Positions 43,417 to 53,911 of a DNA stretch of 64,000 bases are shown here, in pieces; the first letter of the stretch is position 1; each line of letters begins with the position of its first letter. The notes beneath the pieces are model-generated. The model was not told the origin of the DNA. It saw nothing but the letters and a program-made list of their open reading frames with translations, and ran no database searches. The position numbers were made by a program, and so were the translations under genes. This DNA comes from Streptomyces sp. NA02950 (lineage in GTDB: Bacteria; Actinomycetota; Actinomycetes; Streptomycetales; Streptomycetaceae). The stretch lies in NCBI RefSeq assembly GCF_013364155.1, contig NZ_CP054916.1, forward strand, positions 186,001 through 250,000. Reading direction: 5' to 3'.

Positions 43417-44760
43417 ATGGAACCCGAGTTCGAGATAGGAATCATCGGTGGCGGCCCGGCCGGCTCAACCGCCGCCTCATACCTCGCCAGGGCCGGTCTG
43501 AAGGTGGCCGTGTTCGAATCCGAGAACTTCCCCCGTGACCACGTGGGAGAGTCACTGGTCCCCGCGACCACACCCGTCCTGGTGGACATCGGTGCCTTCG
43601 ACAAGGTCGAGGCCGCCGGCTTCCCCAAGAAGTACGGCGCCGCATGGACCTCCGCCGAAAGCGGCCCGATCGACAAGCTGGGCTTCACCGGACTCGACCA
43701 CGACTTCCGCGCCGCGGAGATCCTGTTCAACGAACGCGCCCAGCGGGGCGTGCAGAAGGACTACACCTTCCATGTGGACCGCTCCCAGTTCGACCTGCTC
43801 CTGCTCAAGCATGCGGAGGAGCAGGGGGCGAAGGTGTTCCAGGGGGTCCGGGTCAACCGGGTCGACTTCGCCGCCGAGCATCCGGTCCTCCAGTGCAACC
43901 TGGCCGGCCGGAGGGTGGACGTGCCCGTGCGGATGGTGGTCGACGCCAGCGGCCGCAGGACGATGCTGGGCAGCCAGCTCAAGGTGAAGCAGCCGGACCC
44001 GGTGTTCAACCAGTACGCCATCCACACCTGGTTCGACCACTTCGACCGCAAGGCGCTGGCCGTCAACAAAGAGCAGTCCGACTTCATCTTCATCCACTTC
44101 CTGCCCGTGGTCGACACCTGGGTGTGGCAGATCCCGATCACGGACACGGTCACGTCGATCGGCGTCGTCACGCAGAAGAGCAGGCTCAAGGCATCCAAGG
44201 ACAACCTGGAGAAGTTCTTCTGGGACACGATCGCGAGCCGCCCGGAGCTGCTGAGCGCACTCAAGAGCAGCACCCAGATGCGGCCGTTGAAGACCGAGGG
44301 CGACTACAGCTACGCCCTCAGTCAGATCTGCGGCGACAACTTCCTCATGATCGGTGACGCCGCGCGCTTCGTGGACCCGATCTTCTCCAGCGGTGTCTCC
44401 GTCGCGCTCAACAGCGCCCGGATCGCCTGCGAGGACATCATCGCCGCCGCCCGCGCGGGGGACTACTCCAAGAAGCGGTTCTCCGCCTATGAGACCCAGC
44501 TGCGGCGCGGGGTGAGCAACTGGTACGAGTTCATCTCGATCTACTATCGCCTCAACATCCTGTTCACAGCGTTCGTGCAGGATCCTCGGTACCGGATCGA
44601 CGTGCTCAAAATGCTCCAGGGCGATGTCTACGACGATGACGAGCCGAAGGCACTGGCCGCGATGCGAGAGATCGTCAAGGCCGTGGAAGAGGATCCCGAC
44701 CACCTGTGGCATCCCTACCTCGGTGAGCTCAAAGCGCCATCGGCGAAGGCCATGTTCTAG
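43417..44760 (+). CDS. mpy16: Pyrrolyl-PCP FADH2-dependent halogenase (PltA/Mpy16-like)
   Basis: 447 residues from the ATG at 43417, the length of carrier-bound pyrrole halogenases. Motifs: GGGPAGS near residue 10 for FAD, GESLVPAT, AGFPKKYGAAW with the catalytic Lys near 71, WVWQIP near 235 (intact WxWxIP) and DPIFSSGVS after GDAARF. It should chlorinate pyrrolyl-PCP, probably at C4 and C5, before transfer to the PKS. It follows the PCP gene by 57 bp. Of the four halogenase-like proteins here, this is the only one of the short pyrrole type and the best candidate for the actual chlorinating enzyme. Confidence 0.88.
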   Translation: MEPEFEIGIIGGGPAGSTAASYLARAGLKVAVFESENFPRDHVGESLVPATTPVLVDIGAFDKVEAAGFPKKYGAAWTSAESGPIDKLGFTGLDHDFRAAEILFNERAQRGVQKDYTFHVDRSQFDLLLLKHAEEQGAKVFQGVRVNRVDFAAEHPVLQCNLAGRRVDVPVRMVVDASGRRTMLGSQLKVKQPDPVFNQYAIHTWFDHFDRKALAVNKEQSDFIFIHFLPVVDTWVWQIPITDTVTSIGVVTQKSRLKASKDNLEKFFWDTIASRPELLSALKSSTQMRPLKTEGDYSYALSQICGDNFLMIGDAARFVDPIFSSGVSVALNSARIACEDIIAAARAGDYSKKRFSAYETQLRRGVSNWYEFISIYYRLNILFTAFVQDPRYRIDVLKMLQGDVYDDDEPKALAAMREIVKAVEEDPDHLWHPYLGELKAPSAKAMF

Positions 44761-44989
44761 GCGCTCCTGGAACCATGTGCCGGGTCGGTCCCTGTCTGCG
44801 GTCCGCGGCGGCAGTGCCGACGGGCGGCGGTGCTCCGGTCCGCAGGGACCGGTCAGGCCAAGGCTCCTTGACCGTGTCGCCGGCTGATGTCCACGCTCGG
44901 CTCTTGTCTTGTCCCTTCGCCGGGACCTGGTACCTCTGGTCCTCCCCCACCGCCCGACCCGCCGCACCGGCACAGCTCCGGAGCGGCGT

Positions 44990-45637
44990 CTACGGCTTGG
45001 CGATCAGCGCCTGGATGGACGGCGCAGTTCGCCGTACGACCCTGTCCATGCTGGCCGCGGAGAGAGGGTCGAGTTTGAGCACATAGCGCTGCACCGCCAC
45101 CCCGAGCAGCTGAGAGGCGATCAGGGACGCCCGCAGTCTGGCGTCCCTGCCGCCAATCACCGCGGCAAGCTTGGCGACCAGCCCCTCAGGGGTCACGCTG
45201 TCCATCAGCGGTTCGGCGCTGTCCTTGCCGAGAGTGGTCCGGAAGACCGCGGTCAGCGCGTCCCCGCTCTCCCCCTCCCACAGCTTCAGATAAGCCGGGA
45301 GCAACCGCTCGGCGAGGTCGTCCAGGGCGCCGTCCAGGACCGGATTCAACGCCTCCAGCATCTCGGTGGCATCGTGCACGACGGCTTCGAACACACCTTC
45401 TTTGTTGCCGAAGAAGTAGTGAACGAGAGCGGGATCCACACCGGCTCGGCGAGCGATGGCCCGGATCGTGGTTCCCTCGTAGCCCAGTTCGGAGAAGAGC
45501 TCTCGGGCCGCCACGAGAATCGCGCTCCGGCTGGCGCTCTCACCAGGACGCCGCCCCGTGCGTCGGCCGGCCGATGGCCCGGGCGCCGCATCCCGCTGCC
45601 GCGGGGGGCTGTCAGCTTGTGTCGATGATTTGCGCAC
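44990..45637 (-). CDS. TetR-family regulator at the end of the pyrrole cluster
   Basis: 215 residues from the GTG at 45637, with GGAGG upstream. A basic, Arg/Pro-rich N-terminal tail precedes the helix-turn-helix (IRAIARRAGVDPALVHYFFGNKEGVF). The ligand domain belongs to the AcrR-like C-terminal family. It converges with the halogenase gene and probably regulates the exporter or the cluster. It is clearly paralogous to the TetR protein encoded at 47713. An imperfect palindrome lies just upstream of its own start. Confidence 0.9.
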   Translation of the reverse strand: MRKSSTQADSPPRQRDAAPGPSAGRRTGRRPGESASRSAILVAARELFSELGYEGTTIRAIARRAGVDPALVHYFFGNKEGVFEAVVHDATEMLEALNPVLDGALDDLAERLLPAYLKLWEGESGDALTAVFRTTLGKDSAEPLMDSVTPEGLVAKLAAVIGGRDARLRASLIASQLLGVAVQRYVLKLDPLSAASMDRVVRRTAPSIQALIAKP

Positions 45638-45649
45638 CCGCCACCTCCG

Positions 45650-45667
45650 TATTTACCGGCAAGTATA
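45650..45667. promoter_or_regulatory. Candidate TetR operator upstream of the regulator gene
   Basis: TATTTACCGGCAAGTATA is an AT-rich imperfect palindrome around a central CCGG, 13 bp before the TetR start. This suits autorepression. Confidence 0.4.
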
Positions 45668-45996
45668 GTCCTGGGCTCATCAGGTGACTTCTTGGCTGCA
45701 TACGGTGAGCTGCCGTGGATGTGTCGTGTGGAACACGGGCCGGATCCCGCCTGGGCCCCGTGCGTGGACGGCACAGGCTTCCCGCGCCTTTCCGGCACAG
45801 GGGCAGGGCGAGGCCGAAGCGGGGGATGCGGTTGCCGGGCACCGGCACCGGCCACTGCGCTGGATGCCGACGGACACGGCGAGACCATATCCGTACTACC
45901 AGGGGCGGACGGTCCGACGACCGGTGTGGAGTCCGCCCCGCCGGGCGGTGCTGACCGCTCACGGCGGGGAGGCGGGGGCGGAGTTGCGCGGCCCGG
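45668..45996. other. Intergenic region without a recognisable gene
   Basis: Short frames occur on both strands but none has a family feature I recognise. It separates the regulator of the pyrrole cluster from a second ABC exporter. Confidence 0.45.
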
Positions 45997-46730
45997 TCAG
46001 GTCGTACGGCGGCGCAGGGTTGCGGACCCCAGGGCGAGGACCAGCAGGGCGCAGCCGGCCATGATGATCACATCCCGGACGACGTTTCCGGTGATGTCGG
46101 GGTGGCGCAGCACCTCGTTCATCCCGTCCACGGCGTACGACATGGGCAGCACATTGGAGATGGTTTCGAGTACGGGCTGCATCGAGTCCCGCGGGGTGAA
46201 GAGGCCGCACAGCAGGAGTTGCGGAAAGAGCACTGCCGGCAGGAACTGCACCGCCTGGAACTCCGATGCCGCGAAGGCCGAGACGAACAGGCCGAGAGCC
46301 GTGCCGAGCACGGCATCGAGCAGGGCGATGAGCAGAAGGAGCCACGCCGAGCCCTCGATGTCGATGTCCAGGGCCCAGACCGCGATGCCGGTGGCGAGTG
46401 TGGCCTGGACGATGGCGATCAGACTGAAGGCGACAGCGTAGCCGAGGATCAGGTCGACCTTGGCCATGGGCATGGACAGCAGCCGCTCCAGCGTGCCCGA
46501 TGTGCGTTCGCGCAGCGTCGCGATGGAGGTGACCAGGAACATCGTCACCATCGGGAAGATCCCGAGCAGCGAGGCGCCGATGCTGTCGAACGACGTGGGG
46601 TTGGCGTCGTACACCCAGTACAACAGCACCAGCAGGAGGCACGGGACGAGCAGCAGCATCGCCATGGTGCGCTTGTCATGGGCGAGCTGCCGAAGGACCC
46701 GGCGCGAGGTGGCGAGGGTGCGGGAGACGT

Positions 46731-46734
<4 letters not shown>
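45997..46734 (-). CDS. ABC-2 type transporter permease of the second exporter
   Basis: The ATG at 46734 overlaps the stop of the upstream ATPase (ATGA) and gives 245 residues. There are six hydrophobic segments. The RERTSGTLERLLSMPMAKVDL coupling helix and the FQAVQFLPAVLFPQLLLCGLF region match the permeases of the pyrrole cluster closely, so the two exporters share an origin. Only one permease gene is present here, so it should work as a homodimer. Confidence 0.9.
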
Positions 46735-47505
<771 letters not shown>

Positions 47506-47513
<8 letters not shown>

Positions 47514-47524
47514 GCGATGATTAA
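47506..47524. promoter_or_regulatory. TetR-type operator overlapping the ATPase start codon
   Basis: TTCATCAT-GCG-ATGATTAA: 8-bp arms with one mismatch and a 3-nt spacer. The right end of the left arm is the ATG of the ATPase gene read on the minus strand. Confidence 0.55.
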
Positions 47525-47712
47525 ACTGCGTCGCGCAGGACCGGTCAAGCGGGCGCGGTGGTGTGGCGATGGCACATCGGCGCGTACCGGCCATGTCACC
47601 CCGAGCCGACGCAACCGTGTGCCGGCTTCGCCGCTGAGGGCAGGGCAGGGCAGACCGGGGCAGGCGTACTGGAGGTAGGGAACGCAGGCGAAAGCGCAGA
47701 CAGCGCGCCCGG

Positions 47713-48360
47713 TCAGTCCCCGGTGAGGTGACGCTGAACCACCGGTACAACCCTATGGATGATCCGCTCGGTATCCTCCGAGGCGAGCGGCTCTATCTTG
47801 ATCACATAGCGCAGCATCGCGATACCGACCAGCTGCGCGGCGGCGAGTTCCACGCGCAACTCGGAGTCCGGAGCATCGAGCTCACCAGCGACGCGCCGCA
47901 TCAGCTGGGAAACGATCATCCTGCGGAAGATGGCGGCGGCTGTCTCGTTCCCGACGGCGGAACGGAGGATCGCCAGCAGCGGCTGCCGGGCGGCCGAGTT
48001 CTCCCACATCCCGAAGAAGGAGCGGGTCAGCCGCTCCCCCGCGGTGCCCGGACTGGCGGCCGCCTTGCCTGCCGGAGGCGACAGAGAGGCCAGGGCGGGC
48101 GCGACGGACTCCTCGATCGCCGCCGCGAAGACCTGCTCCTTGGTACCGAAGTAGTGGTGCACCAGCGCGGAATCCACCCCGGCGGCCTTGGCGATGGCGC
48201 GGATGGAGGTCTTGTCATAGCCACGCTCAGAGAATTCGGCCCTCGCGGTGGCGAGAATCCGGTCGCGTGTGCCGGGGTCGCCGGCTCGGGCCCCGGTCGG
48301 TCTACCACGTCTGCGGTGCGCCTTCGGACGGCTCCCGCGCTCGTTCCCCACGCTTGTCAT
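47713..48360 (-). CDS. TetR-family regulator of the second exporter
   Basis: 215 residues from the ATG at 48360. The basic N-terminal tail (KAHRRRGRPTG) precedes a helix-turn-helix (IRAIAKAAGVDSALVHHYFGTKEQVF). The C-terminal half follows the same family as the regulator at 44990 (VGNETAAAIFRRM, LVGIAMLRYVIKIEPL). It is co-directional with the exporter genes and 200 bp upstream of them. The palindrome at 47506 is the likely target. The pair of TetR/ABC modules suggests duplication of a resistance unit. Confidence 0.9.
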   Translation of the reverse strand: MTSVGNERGSRPKAHRRRGRPTGARAGDPGTRDRILATARAEFSERGYDKTSIRAIAKAAGVDSALVHHYFGTKEQVFAAAIEESVAPALASLSPPAGKAAASPGTAGERLTRSFFGMWENSAARQPLLAILRSAVGNETAAAIFRRMIVSQLMRRVAGELDAPDSELRVELAAAQLVGIAMLRYVIKIEPLASEDTERIIHRVVPVVQRHLTGD

Positions 48361-48950
48361 GGCCTGCCGTCCACGCCCTGCCCCAGCCAGGCGGCGCGTC
48401 GGCAGGCGGAGGCGGAAGCCCCCCGCGTAACCCCATGTACCTCGGCAACCACGCCGGCCTGGGAACGCATCGCATCCGGGCGGCCCACGGGCAGAGCATT
48501 GCTCGCTGCCGGGGTAACTGCCGCCGTAGTAGCCATGCGATACAGCATACGGCGCGCATCTTCGAATGGCTCGGGTCCCAGAGGGAGGATGCGGGCGAGC
48601 TCGCTGCCCGACTGCCCAGCGGCCACGCTACGTACCGGAATGCACGGAAAGCGGCATGCCCATCACCGGCCGGGTGGCGGGTCAGACCGGAGCGGCCTGC
48701 ATCCCTGCCGCCTCCGGCACCTCCCTCGACCCGGCCGTCGCTCATCAGTCCCAAGCGTTGGAGAGGACTCCACCCAGGGTTGTGGTGCCCTGGAAGCGCA
48801 CTTGGCGCGAGGGTACGCTGTTCCTCCACCTCACCCACCTTGCCTCTGGCGGCACGGGCGGCTGTGTGCAGAGCGGTGCGGAGGGCCCGCAGGCCGGTCT
48901 CCGGGAGCGGGCCGCCCTTCGGCCGGAAGAAGCCTGTCGCCCCCCGCGGC
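48361..48950. other. Region without a recognisable intact gene
   Basis: Long Arg/Pro-rich frames exist on both strands, as expected from GC content alone. I see no conserved motif, and the stretch may be decayed sequence belonging to the broken methyltransferase that follows. Confidence 0.4.
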
Positions 48951-49525
48951 AGCGTGAAGCCCGTAGCTCCACCGCGTCCTCGGGCAGATAGATCAGCAGT
49001 CCTTCGGCGATCCACACGGTCGGCACGGCCGGGTGGTGCCCCGCGGCGGCCAGCGCGCCTGGTCAGTCCTCACGCAGATCCACCGCGACGGTGATCCGCG
49101 CAGCCTGCGACGGCCCGCTCCTGGCGCAGCACCGAAGCCTTGAAGTCCAGTGGCGCGGCGGTGTCGACCTCGAACAGCCGGGTGCCCTCGGGCCAGTCCA
49201 GCCGGAAGGCCCGGCTGTCCATGCCGGCGCCGAGCAGCACGACCTGCCGGACCCCGGACGCGGAGACCTGCTGCAACAGGTCGTCAAGGAACATCGTCCT
49301 GATGACGATGGACAACGACACGGCCAGCCGGCGGCGGCGCGCGGCCTCGTCATCGGGCAGGGGCGGCGAGGAGGGCCACAGGCGGCCGGCGGTGGCGAAG
49401 GCCTGTGCCAGTGAGTCGCGGACCAGCGCGCTCTCCCGCTCGGTCTCCAGCGCCCGCACCCTGGCCACCTTCACCGCCGTGGCCCACACTCCCGACGGCT
49501 GCACCCGCTCCTGCTCATCAGCCAC
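48951..49525 (-). pseudogene. SAM-dependent methyltransferase (LCM-like, TIGR00027 type), frameshifted and truncated
   Basis: The N-terminal part from the ATG at 49525 reads PSGVWATAVKVARVRALE and QVVLLGAGMDSRAFRLDWPEG, the SAM-binding segment of this family. Near 49100 the frame shifts (AARITVAVDLRED). A third frame then supplies VPTVWIAEGLLIYLPEDAVEL, the conserved second half, after which homology stops near 48950. At least two frameshifts and the missing C-terminus make the gene non-functional. Confidence 0.65.
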
Positions 49526-49691
49526 CTCCCCGGCCCAGATGATCGATTCCAGGGGGCCTGATAAGTGGAGCTGGCTTCAGAAGCTGCTGTGTTTCCGAGA
49601 GTGACGGTGCGTTTCCGCTGGTCAGGTGTAGGTGCGGTGTTATGGCGGCAGGGACGAGGTGTCGTGTCGTCTTTTCGGTGGAGGTGCCGGG

Positions 49692-49976
49692 GTGCCGTCG
49701 GTGATGGGGTTGCTGGAGGAGCGTGAACGCGCCGCTCGGCAGCGAGTTCAGGCCCTTCAGGCCGAGCTGTTGGAGGCGGAGGCCGTGTGGGAGCGGTTCG
49801 TGATTGCCCGTGAGACGGTGGGCGAGGTTCTGGCGGAGCCTCGAGATGGCGAGGACGTGCCGCCCCTCGTGGTGGCCGGTGAACGGCCGGTGCAGGGCAC
49901 GACGGCGGTGCCCGGTTCGGTGGTGCCGCGTATTCGAGCGATGTTCGCTCTTATATCTGATTTCTGCATGCCGTGA
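49692..49976 (+). pseudogene. Truncated small coiled-coil protein
   Basis: MGLLEERERAARQRVQALQ and EAVWERFVIARETVGEVL match the start of a Streptomyces family of small hypothetical proteins with a long N-terminal helix and a C-terminal winged-helix-like part. Only the helical half is present; the frame then ends in unrelated residues. It is probably a remnant. Confidence 0.4.
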
Positions 49977-50348
49977 GTTCCTCTCTTGGGGGATGACGGA
50001 GGTCCTGCATCGCCGTTCGGTACGCCTTTGCGGAATTTTTCTCACCACATGCGCCCGCGTGCTGCAACGCGCCGGTTCCGGCATCCAGCCATTGGCCTTT
50101 GCCAGGCTGGATGCTGCCTGCAGTGTGTAGAGGCCTGAACGTTCAGTGCTACCCCAGTGTCGGTTCGGGGCCTTGCCCCGACCGATGGAACGCTGATGGT
50201 AAGGGTCAGGGAGCCGTAAGCCGATGCCGGGGATAGCAGGCCACCAACTCCTGTTCCAGCCACAGGTCATTCATAGTCGATCCGCCAGGGGCGTCTGGTT
50301 CCTGTCGAGAGAAACTGTTCGCCCTCATTGGCCTTCTAGGAGCATCAC
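49977..50348. other. Intergenic region without a recognisable gene
   Basis: No frame with family features. The last 40 bases before 50349 are AT-richer than average and would hold the promoter and ribosome site of the secreted protein gene. Confidence 0.4.
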
Positions 50349-50903
50349 ATGCGACGCCGCCTGGTACGTGCCCCCGCTCTGACCGCTTCCGCCTGCTTGG
50401 CGGTGATGGCCATCAGCCCTTCAGCTACAGCCGCTCCATCCCACCTAGATACAGCCGTTTGCGTCGGAACGCAGGATGTCACCTACACCCCCGGTCTGCG
50501 GAACGATGAGAGGCCCCTCAATGTGAGCGGCCACACCACCATGGGCTGTGTCTCAACGGATCTATACATCCATAGCGGAGAGATGTCCTACTCCGTAGAC
50601 GTGGTACGAGGATGTCAAACCCCTCCTGCTGACGAAGAGTTCCCAGGCTCTAAAGAGATCACATGGAATGACGGTAGAACGACCGTCTTCTCCTGGGACG
50701 CCGATGGCATTGAGACCGTCCGTGAGCAAGCTCAAACGGTAATCACCATCAACGGCGTCGTAACCAGTGGCGTCTTCCTGGGACGGCACGTCACCCAGCA
50801 AATCGTTGAACCGAATCCAAACCTGGCCCAATGCGCCACGCCCGAGGGAGTAACTAGCGCAACCGCATACGAAACCCTCTCCATCGGACCCTTCCATCAG
50901 TAG
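50349..50903 (+). CDS. Small secreted protein of unknown function
   Basis: 184 residues with a clear Sec signal peptide: Arg-rich start, hydrophobic core (ALTASACLAVMAIS) and an Ala-x-Ala site (SATAA) near residue 29. The mature part begins with AVCVGTQDVTYTPGL and contains four cysteines that could pair. The base composition is less GC-rich than its neighbours, suggesting recent acquisition. Similar small secreted proteins occur in actinomycetes without known function. It stands alone before a transposase remnant. Confidence 0.7.
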   Translation: MRRRLVRAPALTASACLAVMAISPSATAAPSHLDTAVCVGTQDVTYTPGLRNDERPLNVSGHTTMGCVSTDLYIHSGEMSYSVDVVRGCQTPPADEEFPGSKEITWNDGRTTVFSWDADGIETVREQAQTVITINGVVTSGVFLGRHVTQQIVEPNPNLAQCATPEGVTSATAYETLSIGPFHQ

Positions 50904-50935
50904 GACTCCGTACTGACCTTCAAAGCGTGGTGTCG

Positions 50936-51165
50936 TCATGATGGCTTGCGCTGGAGGCCCGTGCCGGTGTGGCAACCGTCGAGGGTGTCGGGGCGGTGCT
51001 GGAGCTGGCGTAATCCCCTGCGGACAGCGGTGATGAGGTCGTCAGGGTCGGCGAAAGCCCGGTTGGCCAGGACGGTGCGCCGCAGCACGGACCAGATGCC
51101 CTCGACGGGGTTGCGGTGCGGTCGGGTGCATAGGGCGGCAGTTGGACGACCGTGAGCCAGTCAAC
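50936..51165 (-). pseudogene. IS630-family transposase, C-terminal fragment
   Basis: The fragment begins with WLTVVQLPPYAP and continues after a frame change with NPVEGIWSVLRRTVLANRAF, the catalytic Glu segment of IS630 enzymes, to a stop at 50936. A 5-bp tandem duplication (ACCGC twice) between YAPD and NPVEG causes the frameshift. It is fused directly to the IS481 remnant. Confidence 0.7.
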
Positions 51166-52010
51166 TCTTCGGCGAGGATGCGCTGGTAGCGCTCGACCTT
51201 GCCGTTGTGCCGGGGCGTGTAAGGCCTGGTCCGCTGGTGGCGAGAGACCCACGAGGTCAAGGAGCGTGCGAAGACGGCGGCGCGGTAGTTCGCGCCGTTG
51301 TCGGTGACCAGGCGAACAACCCGGTGGATGCCGTGGGCGGCGAAGATCGCGCGGCCGCGGCTGAGGAACCCCACGGTGATGGCGGCCTTCTCGTCGGGGA
51401 GGTGTTCGGTGTAGGCCAGTGGGGAGAACCCGTCGACGGCGGAGTGCAGGTAGATGTACCCGCCCTTGGTCCCGGCGGTCTTCGCGCGTTGGGCTGATTT
51501 TGCCTGCTCGGAGCCGCGTCCGTGGGCCCGCCACCCGCCGCCGTCGGGGATGCGTCCTACCTTCTGGACGTCCAGGTGGACCATGTGGCCCGGGTAGCGG
51601 GCCACGATCTGTTTCGGCGGGCGCCGGTTGGCCGAGCCCTCGGGGTCGAGGAACCGGCGGTGGTTGATGCCCAGACGCGCCAGCCACCGGCCCACAGTAC
51701 GTTCACTGATGAGCACGCCCTGGTCCGTGAGTTCGAGTGCGATCCTGCGCACGGACCACTCGTTGTCCCGCCGCAGCTGCTCGATCCGTTCGACGAGGGC
51801 GGGCGGGGTCTGGGTCGGTGAGGAGTGCGGGACACTCGGGTGGTCCCAGAGCCCGGCTTCGCCGTAATGGTCGTAGCGGTTCTTCCACTTGGACAGGCAG
51901 GCCCGGGAGACGCCTGCCTCGGCAGAGACGTCGGCGATCGGACGGGCGCGGCAGCGCTCGATGAGCCGTCGGCGTCCCTCGATGGTCAAAGGAGCGTTCG
52001 CATGCGTCAC
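51165..52010 (-). pseudogene. IS481-family transposase lacking its C-terminus
   Basis: From the GTG at 52010 the product has the IS481 N-terminal helix-turn-helix (ARPIADVSAEAGVSRACLSKW), the first Asp in MVHLDVQKVG, the second in LVTDNGANYR, and the start of the Glu segment (NGKVERYQRILAEEL). Homology ends at ILAEEL and passes into the IS630 fragment, so the last 40 or so residues are lost. Related to the remnant at 54795, which faces the opposite way. Confidence 0.8.
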
Positions 52011-52729
52011 TGGAGCACCTCGGCGCTCCGGCCAGCAGCGATCACTGTGCGAAGAGGGAATGCGACGAGCAGCGCGACAGCGACCAGGAACCCGCTCGAC
52101 CACAAAGGCCCGATATTTCCGACTGCGGTGCCGAGGGTGGTCGCGGCGATGAGGGGGCCACCGGCGGCGCCGACGTTGAGTGCCGCCGTCGCGTACGAGC
52201 CAGCCATGGTCGGGGCTCCTGCGGCCTCATAAAGGACCCGTGTGATCAGGGTGCTGCCCAGCGCGAATGACAGGGCACCCTGCACGAACACGAGGGCGAA
52301 CAGGGCGACCGGCTTGTTGGCCAGCACTGCCAGGGCCGGCCAGCCGATGAGCAGCAGCGGGCCGCCGACTGCGATGACCAGACCGGGACGCTGGTCGGAC
52401 AGCCGGCCGGCGATGGTGACCCCAGCGAAGGAACCGGCACCGAAGAGCACCAGAACGACAGAGATCCACAATTCGCCCAGCCCGGCGGTGTCGGTCACGA
52501 CGGGGGCGAGGAAGGTGAGGCTTCCGAACGTGGCTGCGTTCACCAGTGCGCCGAGCAGCATCACCAGAATCAACGGCGGCCTTGTGAGCTGGGCGAGCTC
52601 CGCCTGCAAGGCTGGCCCGCCAGTCGCCTCTTGCTTCACACGTCCCGCCGGGATTGCCTTGAGGATGCCGAGAGCTGCAGGCAGGCAGAGCGCGGCGACG
52701 GCCCAGAATGTGGCCCGCCAGCCGAGCAC
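52007..52729 (-). pseudogene. MFS efflux transporter, C-terminal half only
   Basis: 240 residues beginning inside the family at GWRATFWAVAALCLPAA, a mid-protein loop of Cml/Cmx-like drug exporters, followed by six or seven membrane segments (residues about 55-230). The first half with the major MFS signature is missing; upstream lies a short-chain dehydrogenase remnant instead. Its stop overlaps the IS481 transposase start (GTGA). It is unlikely to work as a transporter. Confidence 0.7.
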
Positions 52730-52734
52730 CGTGC

Positions 52735-53258
52735 GAAGCCGGTGGTGATCATGGCCAGTTTGGACCGGCCGTAGGCGCGCATGCCCGAGTAACCGTGTTC
52801 GAGGGCGAGGTCGTCGAAGTTGATCGGGGCCTGGCCGATCGAAGCGACGTTGACAATACGGGCGGAGGCTCCGCGGTCGAGCAGCGGCAGCGGTGCTGAG
52901 TCAGCGCGAAGGGGGCGAGATGGTTGACCGTGAAGCGGAGCTCGTGCCCGTCGACGGTGAATCGGCGGTCGGTCCCGTCGGATTCACCGCCGCCGATGCC
53001 GGCGTTGTTGACCAGCACCGAGATGTGATCGGTGAACTCGGTGATCTCGTCCGCACGTTACGCCAGCTCGGAGAAGTCGGCCCGGATCGTGTGGATCGAG
53101 AGCGGTGCATCGGCCAGCGTGGTGGCCAGTTCGTCGAGTCGGCTCTGATTACGTCCGTGGAGGATGAGCGTCGTTGCGGGCTGGCGTGCAAGGGCGTCGC
53201 TGAGTGCGCGGCCCAGCCCGTCGGTTGCTCCAGTGATGACGATGGTTCGATCGGGCAT
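52735..53258 (-). pseudogene. Short-chain dehydrogenase remnant (nonsense, frameshift, truncation)
   Basis: The ATG at 53258 starts a clear SDR (TIVITGATDGLGRALSDAL). An in-frame TAA at 53058-53060 interrupts it, then the same frame resumes with VLVNNAGIGGGE. Near 52893 the frame shifts to ARIVNVASIGQAPINFDD and YGRSKLAM (catalytic Tyr/Lys), and the sequence ends at the fusion with the MFS fragment. Confidence 0.75.
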
Positions 53259-53261
53259 GCG

Positions 53262-53855
53262 CTACTCCTCGCCGGGGTGTTCGTTCAGCAGTCGTCGGAT
53301 GGCGGTGATGTCGTCTTGGCCGAGCAGGCGCTCGGTGGCGAGGACCCGGTACCAGATCAGGCCGAACACCAGGTCGGCGGCGAAGGCTGCCGTCAGGTGA
53401 GCGGGCTTGTCGCCGCGGGCTGCGGCCCGATCGACGATGGTCTCGAGCGCGGCCCTGCGTTTGATCAGGAAGCCGTCCTGGAAGCGGCGCCGGAAGTCTG
53501 CGTCGCGCTGTGCCTCGGCCATCAAGGAGCGCAGGACGGGGACCACCCCCGGGAAGGCCATCAGGGCGGCGGAATCACGCAGGAACGCGTCCAGCTCCGC
53601 GTCGAATGAACCCTGGTCCGCAGTTGAGACCTTCAGATCTGCCTTGAGCGCCAGGGCTTCGAGCAAGACGTCCGCCTTTGTGGGCCACCAGCGGTACACG
53701 GTCTGCTTGCCTGCCCCGGCGCGGGCGGCGATGCCCTCGATGGTGAGGTCTGGGAAGCCGACCTCGGTCGTGAGCTCGTAGGCCGCGGCAAGGATCGCGA
53801 GCCTCGTCTGCTCGCTCCGCTTGCGGCCGCGGGCGGGTGTCGTAGCGCCGGTCAT
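53262..53855 (-). CDS. TetR-family regulator
   Basis: 197 residues. The helix-turn-helix reads IEGIAARAGAGKQTVYRWWPTKADVL, the variant usual in the TetR_C_11 group. It is divergent from the SDR at 53946, and the gap holds two palindromic operators, so autoregulation and control of that SDR are likely. It also lies next to the SDR remnant on the same strand, which may have been its original partner. Confidence 0.9.
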   Translation of the reverse strand: MTGATTPARGRKRSEQTRLAILAAAYELTTEVGFPDLTIEGIAARAGAGKQTVYRWWPTKADVLLEALALKADLKVSTADQGSFDAELDAFLRDSAALMAFPGVVPVLRSLMAEAQRDADFRRRFQDGFLIKRRAALETIVDRAAARGDKPAHLTAAFAADLVFGLIWYRVLATERLLGQDDITAIRRLLNEHPGEE

Positions 53856-53876
53856 GCGAGGCAGCCTAACCCATTA

Positions 53877-53895
53877 TCGAGACGTAACGTCTAGA
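53877..53895. promoter_or_regulatory. TetR operator 1
   Basis: TCGAGACGT-A-ACGTCTAGA: 9-bp arms with one mismatch around a single base. Same core as operator 2. Confidence 0.7.
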
Positions 53896-53911
53896 AATGA
53901 TGCTACGCTCA

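Noticed and set aside
44786..44851. Possible terminator between the convergent halogenase and TetR genes (9-bp stem)
   Set aside because: The stem is short, the loop is about 48 nt and there is no T-run; too weak to call.
48302..49015. A 237-codon minus-strand frame between the TetR gene and the methyltransferase remnant
   Set aside because: It is Arg/Pro-rich with no conserved motif and overlaps the decayed methyltransferase in another frame.
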